Shown here piece by piece: positions 26,828 through 34,439 of a DNA stretch of 64,000 nt (within the stretch, counting starts at the first letter, position 1; every line of letters starts with the position of its first letter). Source of the stretch: an uncultured bacterium (GTDB lineage: Bacteria; Planctomycetota; UBA1135; GCA-002686595); the NCBI GenBank assembly GCA_937905825.1, contig CALCXM010000058.1, positions 1 to 64,000 on the forward strand, read 5' to 3'. Both the position numbers and the translations under genes were made by a program. The notes under the pieces were generated by a model. The model ran no database searches. It worked only from the letters and a program-made list of their open reading frames with translations, and was not told the origin of the DNA.

Positions 26828-28177
26828 TCATCTCCCGGTGGACAATCTTGAGCGCTCCCCTGCGGGCAGTGCTTGCAATCCGGCCGCGTAGAGCTCGTCC
26901 CGAAGTTCCTTGCGCCCTGCTGCTCGCGCGTTGCGCATCAGAACTTTCCAAGTGCCCGCCCGCGGATCCAATTCTATGAGGCTCTGCGCGAGTTCCGACG
27001 CCACCCCATCCTGACCTGGAGTTCCAAGCAAGGCTTGGTAGAGCAGCCCGGCCCGGCGCTTCATGGGCTGCAGGAACTCTTGGCGCATGGCATCGAGCTG
27101 CTCTTGAACGGCCTCCTCCGAAGCGGCTTGCGTAGGATTCGCTTGTTGGAACGCGGCGAGAGTCTCTGTTTGCACGTCCGCAGCCTGCGTGCGCATCCAA
27201 CTTAGAGGATCACCGAAACCTTCCAACACTTCCCCATAACGCTTGCGTCGCACAAGCTCTTCCAGCACATGCTCGAAGAGCCTTGGACGTCCGTCAAAGA
27301 CCTGCGCGCTTGCATTCAAGGATGGCTGCCCGCCTGCGCTTCCTGCGGGCTCTCCAGTTGCCGGCCGCGGCGTCGGCGCGGCTTGCTCCCAGGGCCAAGC
27401 CGCAAGCAATTCGTCATAGACCTTCAAGGTCGCCTCCACGAATCCGAAGGCATTGTCGATGGCCAGGAGCTTCTCCAAAGATCGCGCACTGGGCGACTCC
27501 CCCAACACAGTTAGGCGTTCGATCTGCCAACGCAGGTCCAGCTCTTCACGAGCGCGACCGAGGAATTTCGAGATGTCTTTGATGTGTGCGAGCGCGTCCC
27601 CCAACTCGGACGGATCGAGCGCATCAAAAGCCGGAGTCCCGGCAAAGTCATAAGCCCGAAGACACAGGTCGAGAGCTTGGTCGTAGTCCGACTGCTTCAG
27701 CAACAGTTTGGCTAGCTGCAGCTTCAAGCGCGGATCCAACGGAGAGTGCTTCACCTGCCGTTGCAGCTCCTGGGCCAGGCTGATGGTTTGCAGGATGGTG
27801 CGACTCTCCGCGAGGAATTCCCCTGGCCCACGAAACCCCAGGATACGGCCCTTTACGTAGCCTCGGCTGTCCAAGAAGAGCAGCGTCGGATAGCCCGCGA
27901 CCCGATAACGATCCCGCAGCTCCGTGTTCACGTCCGCGTCGACCTTGATCGCCACAGCGTCCTTCTGCAACCAGTGGATGACCTTCTCATCCGTCCACGT
28001 CTCGCGATCCATGCGTTTGCAGGGCCCGCACCATTCCGTGTAGAAGTCGATGAAAATCAGTCGATCCGTGTCGTCCGCTTGGGCCAAGGCCTCTGCGAAA
28101 CTCAACTCGACAAAGGGTCCTTGGGCGGGATGCATCGGGGCGAGAAACAAGGGCGCCATGAAGAGGAGTTGCAGCAT
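26828..28177 (-). CDS. secreted thioredoxin-fold protein with C-terminal helical repeat region
   Basis: The 449-residue protein has a short signal peptide (MLQLLFMAPLFLAPMHPAQG). A thioredoxin-like domain follows (FIDFYTEWCGPCKRMDRETW, redox pair C50-x-x-C53; GYPTLLFLDSRG with the cis-Pro segment), covering about residues 25-150. The C-terminal 290 residues are helical with TPR-like character (LKLQLAKLLLKQSDYDQALD). The domain resembles DsbD-gamma/thioredoxin-7 proteins that act as periplasmic disulphide reductants. It stands alone on the minus strand, divergent from the FG-GAP gene; no partner is obvious. Confidence 0.85.
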   Translation of the reverse strand: MLQLLFMAPLFLAPMHPAQGPFVELSFAEALAQADDTDRLIFIDFYTEWCGPCKRMDRETWTDEKVIHWLQKDAVAIKVDADVNTELRDRYRVAGYPTLLFLDSRGYVKGRILGFRGPGEFLAESRTILQTISLAQELQRQVKHSPLDPRLKLQLAKLLLKQSDYDQALDLCLRAYDFAGTPAFDALDPSELGDALAHIKDISKFLGRAREELDLRWQIERLTVLGESPSARSLEKLLAIDNAFGFVEATLKVYDELLAAWPWEQAAPTPRPATGEPAGSAGGQPSLNASAQVFDGRPRLFEHVLEELVRRKRYGEVLEGFGDPLSWMRTQAADVQTETLAAFQQANPTQAASEEAVQEQLDAMRQEFLQPMKRRAGLLYQALLGTPGQDGVASELAQSLIELDPRAGTWKVLMRNARAAGRKELRDELYAAGLQALPAGERSRLSTGR

Positions 28178-28495
28178 GGAAGCATCCTACTGCAATTCCC
28201 CAGGGAGCTAGGGACAAGCCAGCAGACGGGCCTTGATTCCCGGCTGCATTCGAAAGCGAACGCGGTTTCTGCCGCTTTTCTAAGACACCTTTGGCTGCTG
28301 CGATGAATCACCGCGTGCGCCCTGGGCGACTGCGCACAGTCCCCGTGCGCTTCAGTCATGACGGCCCTGGAAAGACGTTGAACAGGACAGCAGGACGACT
28401 TCCAGGGCAACTGGCACGCCCTTTGCGAACCGCGCGGCACACAGCCCTGGCCCCCGGTTTCCGACTCCAAAAAAAATCCATCGCACTGATCCTGC
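28178..28495. other. 318-bp divergent intergenic region, nothing recognised
   Basis: The region separates the divergent thioredoxin-fold and FG-GAP genes and should contain two promoters. There is a short A-rich run (CCAAAAAAAATCC, near 28468) just before the FG-GAP start. No convincing promoter pair, hairpin or ORF was found. Confidence 0.45.
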
Positions 28496-30172
28496 ATGTC
28501 TCCAATTCAAACGCGAACTCTGCTTCGCAACGGCGTCCTTAGCTCTCTTCTGCTGTCCACCTTCGCGCCGTACTCGGTCGCCCAGGTCCAAGTTCACAAG
28601 CTACTGCCGGACCAGGCCGGCACGCTCGCGGGCTCATCCGTCGCTCTCGATCAAGACCGCGTGGCTGTCGGAACCGTTGCCGAAACGGTCCTTCTCTATC
28701 AACGGCAAGGGAACGACTGGGTGCTCGAACAAACCATCCAAAGCCCGACCCCGGCTGCGCCAATCGCTTTCGGCAGCTCGATCGCTCTAGAGCAAAACAC
28801 GTTGCTCATCGGTGCGCCCAGCGATAGCGAAAACGGCTTCGATGCGGGCGCGGCCTACATCTACGAAGACAATGGGGACGGCTGGGTGCTTGCCCACAAG
28901 CTGTTGGGTGCCGACACGACCTTTGGTCACCGCTTCGGTTCCGCTGTTGACTTGCAAGGAGGTCGCGTCGTGATCGGCGCCCCTTCCGTCAGTGGCGCGG
29001 GCAACGACACCGGAGCCGCCTACGTGTTCGAGTACACGGGCCCCTTCCTGGGGTGGCTACAACTCGCGCAACTCACGGACCCCCAAGGCACGGAGAACTC
29101 ACGCTTCGGAAACCGCGTCGCGATTCACGGGGGTCAAATCGTTGTCGGAGCGGACGGGGACAACACGGGAGCGCCCGCCGCGGGTTCGGCTTCCGTCTTC
29201 CGGCGCCTCTCGAGCGGCTGGGTGTCCGATGGCAAGCTGCTCGCGCCCGATCCGATTCCCCTGCACAGCTTCGGCTTTAGCGTCGATCTTGCCGAGGACG
29301 TCATCGTGGTCGGCGCGCAAATCGACAACGAGCTGGAACACAGCGCTGGTGCGGTCTACGCCTACCGCAGGAACACGCAGGGCTGGGTGCTCGAGCAGAA
29401 GATCCTGCCACCGAGTCCGCAGCACACGGGGCGCTTCGGCACCACCGTGCGGGTAACGGACGGCGTTCTCGCCGTGGCCAGTCACGCAACGCTTTTCGGA
29501 CTGAGCAATGCTGGATCCGTTGCGCTATTTGAGCCAGGCCTTGGCGGATGGACCTGGACACAGTCCTTGCAACCGGACACGCCCATGCAGACCGGCTTCT
29601 ATGGAACCGCCATCGGGCTCCACGGGGATCTGGTTGCCGTGGGCATGCCCATCGACTCGAGCGCTGGCTCCTATGCGGGGGCGGTCTATCTGCACTCGCG
29701 CACCGAGTTCGCCGCTTCCTATTGCTTCTGCGATCGGGACGCCCCCTGCGGCAACGACTCCCCCACGGCGGGCTGTGCGAACGGCACGAACGCTGGCGGC
29801 CAACTCATCGCTGCGGGCTCGGGAAGTGTCGCCGTCGATGACCTGACCCTGTTGCTAAGCCAGCTTCCCCCTCAAAAGGCCGTGATTGTTTGCACGGCTC
29901 CCGGACGTGGGCGCAGCCCCTTGGGGGACGGTCTCTTCTGCCTCTCGAGCGTCGGCGGCATCCGTCGTTTTCCAGTGAGCATGACGAACGACGCGGGCAA
30001 CGCCCAAGTAGGGCCCGGCTTGGTGGCCTACAGCCAACGAAACTTCGGCACGGAGCTGGCCTTCGGTGCTGGATCGACTCGCCATTTCCAAGCCTGGTTC
30101 CGCGATCCCCAAGGACCCTGCGGAAGCCACACCAACCTCACCCACGGTCTGACCGTTTCTTTCGGGCTCTAA
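28496..30172 (+). CDS. secreted FG-GAP repeat protein with C-terminal FQxWFRDP module
   Basis: The 558-residue protein has a signal peptide ending around FAPYSVAQ. Six to seven repeats follow, such as RFGSAVDLQGGRVVIGAPS, RFGNRVAIHGGQIVVGADG, SFGFSVDLAEDVIVVGAQ. These are FG-GAP/integrin-alpha-like propeller blades of the G-x-S-V-x-L...V-V-G-A type, linked by AGAVYAY segments. From about residue 410 a separate module begins (ASYCFCDRDAPCGNDSPTAG) that ends FQAWFRDPQGPC...LTVSFGL. The same module closes the next gene and the gene at 45130. Surface or extracellular location is expected; function is unknown. It is followed 30 nt later by the M64-like peptidase gene. Confidence 0.85.
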   Translation: MSPIQTRTLLRNGVLSSLLLSTFAPYSVAQVQVHKLLPDQAGTLAGSSVALDQDRVAVGTVAETVLLYQRQGNDWVLEQTIQSPTPAAPIAFGSSIALEQNTLLIGAPSDSENGFDAGAAYIYEDNGDGWVLAHKLLGADTTFGHRFGSAVDLQGGRVVIGAPSVSGAGNDTGAAYVFEYTGPFLGWLQLAQLTDPQGTENSRFGNRVAIHGGQIVVGADGDNTGAPAAGSASVFRRLSSGWVSDGKLLAPDPIPLHSFGFSVDLAEDVIVVGAQIDNELEHSAGAVYAYRRNTQGWVLEQKILPPSPQHTGRFGTTVRVTDGVLAVASHATLFGLSNAGSVALFEPGLGGWTWTQSLQPDTPMQTGFYGTAIGLHGDLVAVGMPIDSSAGSYAGAVYLHSRTEFAASYCFCDRDAPCGNDSPTAGCANGTNAGGQLIAAGSGSVAVDDLTLLLSQLPPQKAVIVCTAPGRGRSPLGDGLFCLSSVGGIRRFPVSMTNDAGNAQVGPGLVAYSQRNFGTELAFGAGSTRHFQAWFRDPQGPCGSHTNLTHGLTVSFGL

Positions 30173-30202
30173 GCCAACGAACCCAATCTACGGAGCACGA
30201 CC

Positions 30203-31819
30203 ATGATGATCACAACCACACTTCTTTTGCTAACCGCCGCCACACACACCGGCCATGAGCACGGGCTCATCGATTGGAACTGCGGTCGCTACGACCCGCG
30301 CCCGGATCCGGCAAGTCTGCCCTTTCGGCCGGCCCCTTCGACTCACCTCGGATCGAATCAGAACTTCGCTAGCGGCCAAGTCGGCGCCAATCGCGTAGAC
30401 ATCGTCTTCCTTGGAGATGGCTACACCCAACCAGAACTAGGCACCTACGCCAACCGCGTCAACGTCCTGAGTGCAGCCTTGATGGACTCGGCTCCCTACA
30501 ACAACTACCAAAACTACTTCAACATCCACCGGGTCGACGTGGTGTCCAACGAGTCCGGGGTCGACAACGATCCGATCGGTGTGTTCCGGGACACGGCCTT
30601 GAACATGGCCTTCAGCAGCTCGGCGGGCAACAACCTGCTTCACATCGATCTAGGACAAGCGGCGGCCTACGCCCAGAACGCGCCGGACGTGGACACCATC
30701 ATCGCCCTCGCAAACAGCAGCAAGTACGGAGGAACGGGTTTCTACGCATCGAGTGTCTCTACAGCCCCGGCCCACAGCGCCTCGAGTCCCGAGATCGTCA
30801 AGCACGAGTTCGGTCACGGCTTCGGCCAGCTGGCGGATGAGTACTTCGCCGCCGGCACGACCTATCCAGGTGGTGAGCAATCCCGCGCCAACATCTCCGT
30901 TCAAACAGCCGAGGAGATGCTCACGAGCGGCAGCAAGTGGGCCAGTTGGTTCGATTTCGACAGCCCGAGCACCAATGGCCCCGTCGGCGTGTACGAAGGC
31001 GCCTATCACTATCAGTTCGGAATGAACCGCCCCTCCCCGAACTCTCTGATGCGCAGCCTGGGCAAGCCCTTCAATGCCCCCAGTCGTGAAGCGGTAATCC
31101 TAGAGATCTACAAGCTCGTGCAACCCATCGACGACTCGAGCGATCCCAATCTGATTCACGACGAAACAGCAACGCTCTTCGTGACTCCCATGCAACCGAT
31201 GAATTACGACCTCGACGTGAGTTGGTCCTTGGACGGTGCGCTGCTCCCAGGAGTCGATTCCAACGAGCTGCCCCTCTGTTCCCTGGGCCTCGCGCCCGGT
31301 TGGCATGCGGTGCAAGTCAGCGTGGTGGACAACTCTCCGCAAGTGCGCAACGAGATCGCCCGCGCCCAGTTCATGACCCAAACCTTGCTCTTCCCGATCT
31401 TCTCCAACGGAACCAACGCCGCCGAGATTTACTGCACCGCAGCCCCCAACTCCGCGGGCCCCGGTGCCAGCATCGGCTTCAACGGATCCTCTAGCTTGCA
31501 GGCCAATGATTTGGAGCTCACGGTCAGTGGCGCCGTGCCCGGCACCCCCGGCCTGTTCCTCTCCGGAACGAGTGTCCTCGAATTGCCCTTCGGCGACGGC
31601 TACCGTTGCGCGGGCGGAAGCCTGGTGCGCTTCGCCGCCCAAGTCGTCGACGCTCAAGGAAGCGCCACGCGACCCGTGGACTTCACTCACTTCCCCAATG
31701 GGCTCAGTCTGCAAGCCGGAGACCCGCGCAGCTTCCAATTCTGGTTCCGCGACCCCACCGGCCCGGGCGGCAGCGGCTTCAACCTCTCGAACGGCCTGAA
31801 CCTGCGCCTCTGCCCCTGA
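30203..31819 (+). CDS. secreted M64-type zinc metallopeptidase with C-terminal FQxWFRDP module
   Basis: The 538-residue protein has a short signal peptide (MMITTTLLLLTAATH). RVDIVFLGDGYTQPELGTY is the usual start of the IgA-peptidase M64 domain. The zinc site is KHEFGHGFGQLADEY, with H201, E202, H205 and D212. FNIHRVDVVSNESGVDND is also typical. After a beta-sandwich-like linker (residues about 320-410), the last 125 residues repeat the module seen in the preceding gene: IYCTAAPNSAGPGASIGF... and FQFWFRDPTGPGG...LRLCP. It likely cleaves proteins outside the cell. It probably shares a transcript with the FG-GAP gene. Confidence 0.88.
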   Translation: MMITTTLLLLTAATHTGHEHGLIDWNCGRYDPRPDPASLPFRPAPSTHLGSNQNFASGQVGANRVDIVFLGDGYTQPELGTYANRVNVLSAALMDSAPYNNYQNYFNIHRVDVVSNESGVDNDPIGVFRDTALNMAFSSSAGNNLLHIDLGQAAAYAQNAPDVDTIIALANSSKYGGTGFYASSVSTAPAHSASSPEIVKHEFGHGFGQLADEYFAAGTTYPGGEQSRANISVQTAEEMLTSGSKWASWFDFDSPSTNGPVGVYEGAYHYQFGMNRPSPNSLMRSLGKPFNAPSREAVILEIYKLVQPIDDSSDPNLIHDETATLFVTPMQPMNYDLDVSWSLDGALLPGVDSNELPLCSLGLAPGWHAVQVSVVDNSPQVRNEIARAQFMTQTLLFPIFSNGTNAAEIYCTAAPNSAGPGASIGFNGSSSLQANDLELTVSGAVPGTPGLFLSGTSVLELPFGDGYRCAGGSLVRFAAQVVDAQGSATRPVDFTHFPNGLSLQAGDPRSFQFWFRDPTGPGGSGFNLSNGLNLRLCP

Positions 31820-31834
31820 CCTCGGAAGAACTCT

Positions 31835-31977
31835 TCGATACCGTATCGCACACCGCACGGAAGGACTCTTCGCAAGAGTGCCGCATCCATCGCAATCAAC
31901 GGGCCTTCCCGCCGAATGCACGGAGATGATGCGGCACTCCCCGAAGGCGGATTCGGGGACGGTATGCGATTCCGTAC
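31835..31977. repeat. palindromic repeat, copy A (about 143 bp)
   Basis: This divergent copy starts CGATACCGTATCGCACACCG and ends GGTATGCGATTCCGTAC, sharing body segments such as GGAAGGACT and CGCAAGAGTGCCGCATC with copies B and C. Internally GTGCCGCATC pairs with GATGCGGCAC. It covers the 5' edge of the oxygenase-like gene. Confidence 0.85.
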
Positions 31978-32680
31978 TGGACGACAAAGTACTGATAGCT
32001 CCGTGAAATCGCAGCTATTCGCCTTTGCGTACCGAGAGCTGGGGGCCCTGCAGTACAGTACATCCGTGACTCACGCCGAAGAGTTCTACGAGCATCTCTT
32101 TACAAAGCTCCAGTTCAGTTCGCGGCACCTCGGTCCTTTGAGGCGTCTCTATCGGCAGATGTGTCGCAACTCCCTAGGGTCGAAGTACTCGTTCCACGAG
32201 GCCCCCGGACTGCACGCGGACATGACGTGGCACTACGCGTCCAACCCCCACACCCTTGCGGCATTTGATCTCTGCCTAACGGACACCAGTCTGCGCGAAA
32301 GCCTGTCGATCGTTCATGGAGATTCGAGGCTCCTCGCGGCTTGCTTCGTCGTCGTGCAGGGAAACACGCCCTTGCTGGACTTTCACATGGACTACGGCGA
32401 CCGGGAGATTCCGGCGGGAATGACGGGCACGATGTTGACGCCCCTCATCGCGTTCGGCGATGAGTTCGGGCACCTCGACTGTCGAGAGGGCCGCGAAGAG
32501 TTCGAGTACCGCTACCAAATGGGCGACGCGATCCTGTTCGACGGCAAGTTCGAGCACCGCTCCCAGGCCGCTCTTTCAGACGGAATCGCCACGCGCATCC
32601 TCGTCTCTTGGAGCATCGCCACCGACGACGCTCGCTACCGATTCGCCATCGGCCGGATCATCGACAGCCAGACCCAGTGA
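31916..32680 (+). CDS. 2OG-Fe(II) oxygenase-like protein, orphan
   Basis: The frame is 254 codons; its first 20 or so codons lie inside a repeat, so the true start may be ATG 31964 (preceded by GGGGA) or GTG 32066. The C-terminal half shows a jelly-roll facial-triad pattern: H157-x-D159 in DFHMDYG, distal H214 in FDGKFEHRSQ, and R227 thirteen residues later in TRILVSWSI. This is the spacing expected for 2-oxoglutarate/Fe(II) dioxygenases, with the Arg binding the 2OG carboxylate. I recognise no subfamily, and the substrate is unknown. It has no operon partner and is bracketed by palindromic repeats, so acquisition as a unit is possible. Confidence 0.6.
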   Translation: MHGDDAALPEGGFGDGMRFRTGRQSTDSSVKSQLFAFAYRELGALQYSTSVTHAEEFYEHLFTKLQFSSRHLGPLRRLYRQMCRNSLGSKYSFHEAPGLHADMTWHYASNPHTLAAFDLCLTDTSLRESLSIVHGDSRLLAACFVVVQGNTPLLDFHMDYGDREIPAGMTGTMLTPLIAFGDEFGHLDCREGREEFEYRYQMGDAILFDGKFEHRSQAALSDGIATRILVSWSIATDDARYRFAIGRIIDSQTQ

Positions 32681-32689
32681 CGAGGACGC

Positions 32690-32717
32690 TGTGCATACGG
32701 TATTGTGCATACGGTAT
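32690..32717 (+). repeat. 14-bp tandem duplication of the repeat's left end
   Basis: TGTGCATACGGTAT occurs at 32690-32703 and again at 32704-32717 with no spacer. It is the left end of the 120-bp unit, so the end has been duplicated here. Confidence 0.85.
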
Positions 32718-32967
32718 CGCACACCGCGCGGAAGGACTCCTCGCAAGAGTGCCGCATCAATCGCCATCAACGATGGCTTCCGGCTGATTACTAGAAGTTG
32801 ATGCGGCACTCTTCTAAAGCGGATTTGCATACGGTATCGCACACCGCGCGGAAGGACTCCTCGCAAGAGTGCCGCATCAATCGCCATCAACGATGGCTTC
32901 CGGCTGATTGCTAGAAGTTGATGCGGCACTCTTCTAAAGCGGATTTGCGAGCGGTATGCGATACCGT
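32706..32967. repeat. two tandem 120-bp palindromic repeats, copies B and C
   Basis: Copy B (32706-32825) and copy C (32826-32945) are identical except for A/G in GATTACTAG versus GATTGCTAG. Each contains a perfect 16-bp inverted repeat, AAGAGTGCCGCATCAA with TTGATGCGGCACTCTT, around a smaller hairpin (GCCATC/GATGGC). The array closes with GCGGTATGCGATACCGT, the reverse complement of part of the left end (ACGGTATCGCA), so the outer ends form terminal inverted repeats. The 120-bp period keeps a frame open on the minus strand, but it is probably not a gene. Confidence 0.9.
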
Positions 32968-32980
32968 ACGGAAGCGCGGT

Positions 32981-34387
32981 CTAGGCGCGTTCCTTGAACA
33001 GGGTCAAGTAGCGGGTGAACTTCGACAGCAGGCGGCGCGGGTGGGCGAGTTCGCGGGCTAGGCGTTTGGGGCGCAGGTAGAAGGAGCGGTAGAACTGCTT
33101 GATTTTGGCTTCGATCTGGGCAGCAGTCATGTGCTCGTTGCCTTCCAGGGCACGGTAGCCGGTCATCACCGCGTAGTTGAAGTCGCGGCCGTCCGAGAGC
33201 ATCTTGTAGAGCGGCGTGCCCGGGTAGGCGGTGACGGCGCAGAATTGAACTTGATCTGGATCCAGGTACTCCACCAAGCGCCGGGTTTCTTCGGCCATCT
33301 CTGGGGTCTCTTCGGGGAAGCCGATCATGCAGAAGGCGCGGGTCTCGATGCCGAAGTCCTTGCAAGCGACGAAGACCGACTTGGCCTGTTCGTGGTCCGC
33401 CACCTTGTTGCCACAGTGCTTGCGTTGGATCTCGTCGTTGCCGGACTCGACTCCCAAGGAGATGTGACGACAACCCGCTTTCGCCATGACCTCGAGCAGG
33501 TCACGATCCAAAACCTTCATGGCGGTTTCGCACTGCCATTCGATCTTGAGGCCGCGCTCGATCATGCCGTTGCAGATGTCCAAGACCCGATCCCGACGGG
33601 TCGAGAAGATCGGGTCGCGGAAGACTACGTGATTGACCTTGTGGTTGTGGTAGAGGTCTTCCAACTCGGACAAGACGTTGTCCGGGGAGCGGAAGCGGAA
33701 GCGCAGACCTTGGGCCAGGGTGTAGCCGCAGAAGGAGCAGTTCAGGGGGCAACCGCGGGAGGACTTGACCGTGGTGATCGCGCCCTCGATGCCGGGGAAG
33801 CGGTAGGCTTGGTTGTTCAGGAGATGCCGAGCGGGCAAGGGCAGTTCGTCCAGGTCCTGGATCTTCTCGCGATCGGGTTCGTGCACGGCCTCGCCGCTCT
33901 CGCGGCGCCAGCTCGCGCCAGCGACCCCTTCGAAGCCCTCTTTCGCCGCGATGCGTGCAGCCAGGTCGCGCACCGTGTATTCCGGTTCGCCGCGGATCAC
34001 CACGTCGACCTTGTCCCCCTCAAAGATTTCGTCGGGGGTGTAGCTCACTTGGGAACCCAAGATGCCGATCGGCACGGCCAGGTAGTTGCGGACTTCCGCT
34101 GCCAGCTCGAGGTCCCGCTCGAGGGAGGTGCTCGATGAGTCCAGGACCACGAACCCGGGCTCATGACCACAAATGGCCAGGAACGCGGCGTCCGCGTCCT
34201 TGCCCTCGGCGTCGGAATCGTGGATGAAGACCTCATGACCTTCCGCCTCCAAGACCGAGGCCACGTGGGCCAATTCGATCGGCGGATAGAGCAGATCGGG
34301 GTTCACGGCCATGCCGAAGCCTCCCATCAAACCGCGACTGACGCGAAATTCCGGGGGGCTAGGAGGATTGACGAGGACGATTCTCAC
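32981..34387 (-). CDS. B12-binding-domain radical SAM protein
   Basis: The 468-residue protein opens MRIVLVNPPSPPEF and has a Rossmann-like cobalamin-binding-type domain in the first 150 residues (PPIELAHVASVLEAEGHEV), without the DxHxxG motif. The radical SAM core begins near residue 205 with SSRGCPLNCSFCGY (Cx3Cx2C, binding the 4Fe-4S cluster) and continues through IEWQCETAMKVLD and HISLGVESGNDEIQ. Such proteins carry out radical methylation or rearrangement of small molecules, lipids or peptides. The C-terminal 60 residues are basic and helical (FYLRPKRLARELAHPRRLL), resembling hopanoid/lipid-modifying members. The repeats lie 14 nt beyond its 3' end. The substrate is unknown. Confidence 0.88.
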   Translation of the reverse strand: MRIVLVNPPSPPEFRVSRGLMGGFGMAVNPDLLYPPIELAHVASVLEAEGHEVFIHDSDAEGKDADAAFLAICGHEPGFVVLDSSSTSLERDLELAAEVRNYLAVPIGILGSQVSYTPDEIFEGDKVDVVIRGEPEYTVRDLAARIAAKEGFEGVAGASWRRESGEAVHEPDREKIQDLDELPLPARHLLNNQAYRFPGIEGAITTVKSSRGCPLNCSFCGYTLAQGLRFRFRSPDNVLSELEDLYHNHKVNHVVFRDPIFSTRRDRVLDICNGMIERGLKIEWQCETAMKVLDRDLLEVMAKAGCRHISLGVESGNDEIQRKHCGNKVADHEQAKSVFVACKDFGIETRAFCMIGFPEETPEMAEETRRLVEYLDPDQVQFCAVTAYPGTPLYKMLSDGRDFNYAVMTGYRALEGNEHMTAAQIEAKIKQFYRSFYLRPKRLARELAHPRRLLSKFTRYLTLFKERA

Positions 34388-34439
34388 GATATTGGAGCCA
34401 CAGCAAGGGTCTAGAAGGCGGCAGAAGGGCCTCTCAATC

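Noticed and set aside
32576-32929. 117-codon minus-strand frame with two 40-residue repeats (AIDAALLRGVLPRGVRYR)
   Set aside because: It arises because the 120-bp palindromic units are a multiple of three; the same frame in copy A is degraded. More likely a by-product of repeat structure than a protein.
31835-32967. Integron attC sites or CRISPR repeats
   Set aside because: The units lack GTTRRRY/RYYYAAC core boxes and no integrase is seen; units are too long, too few and tandem without spacers for CRISPR.
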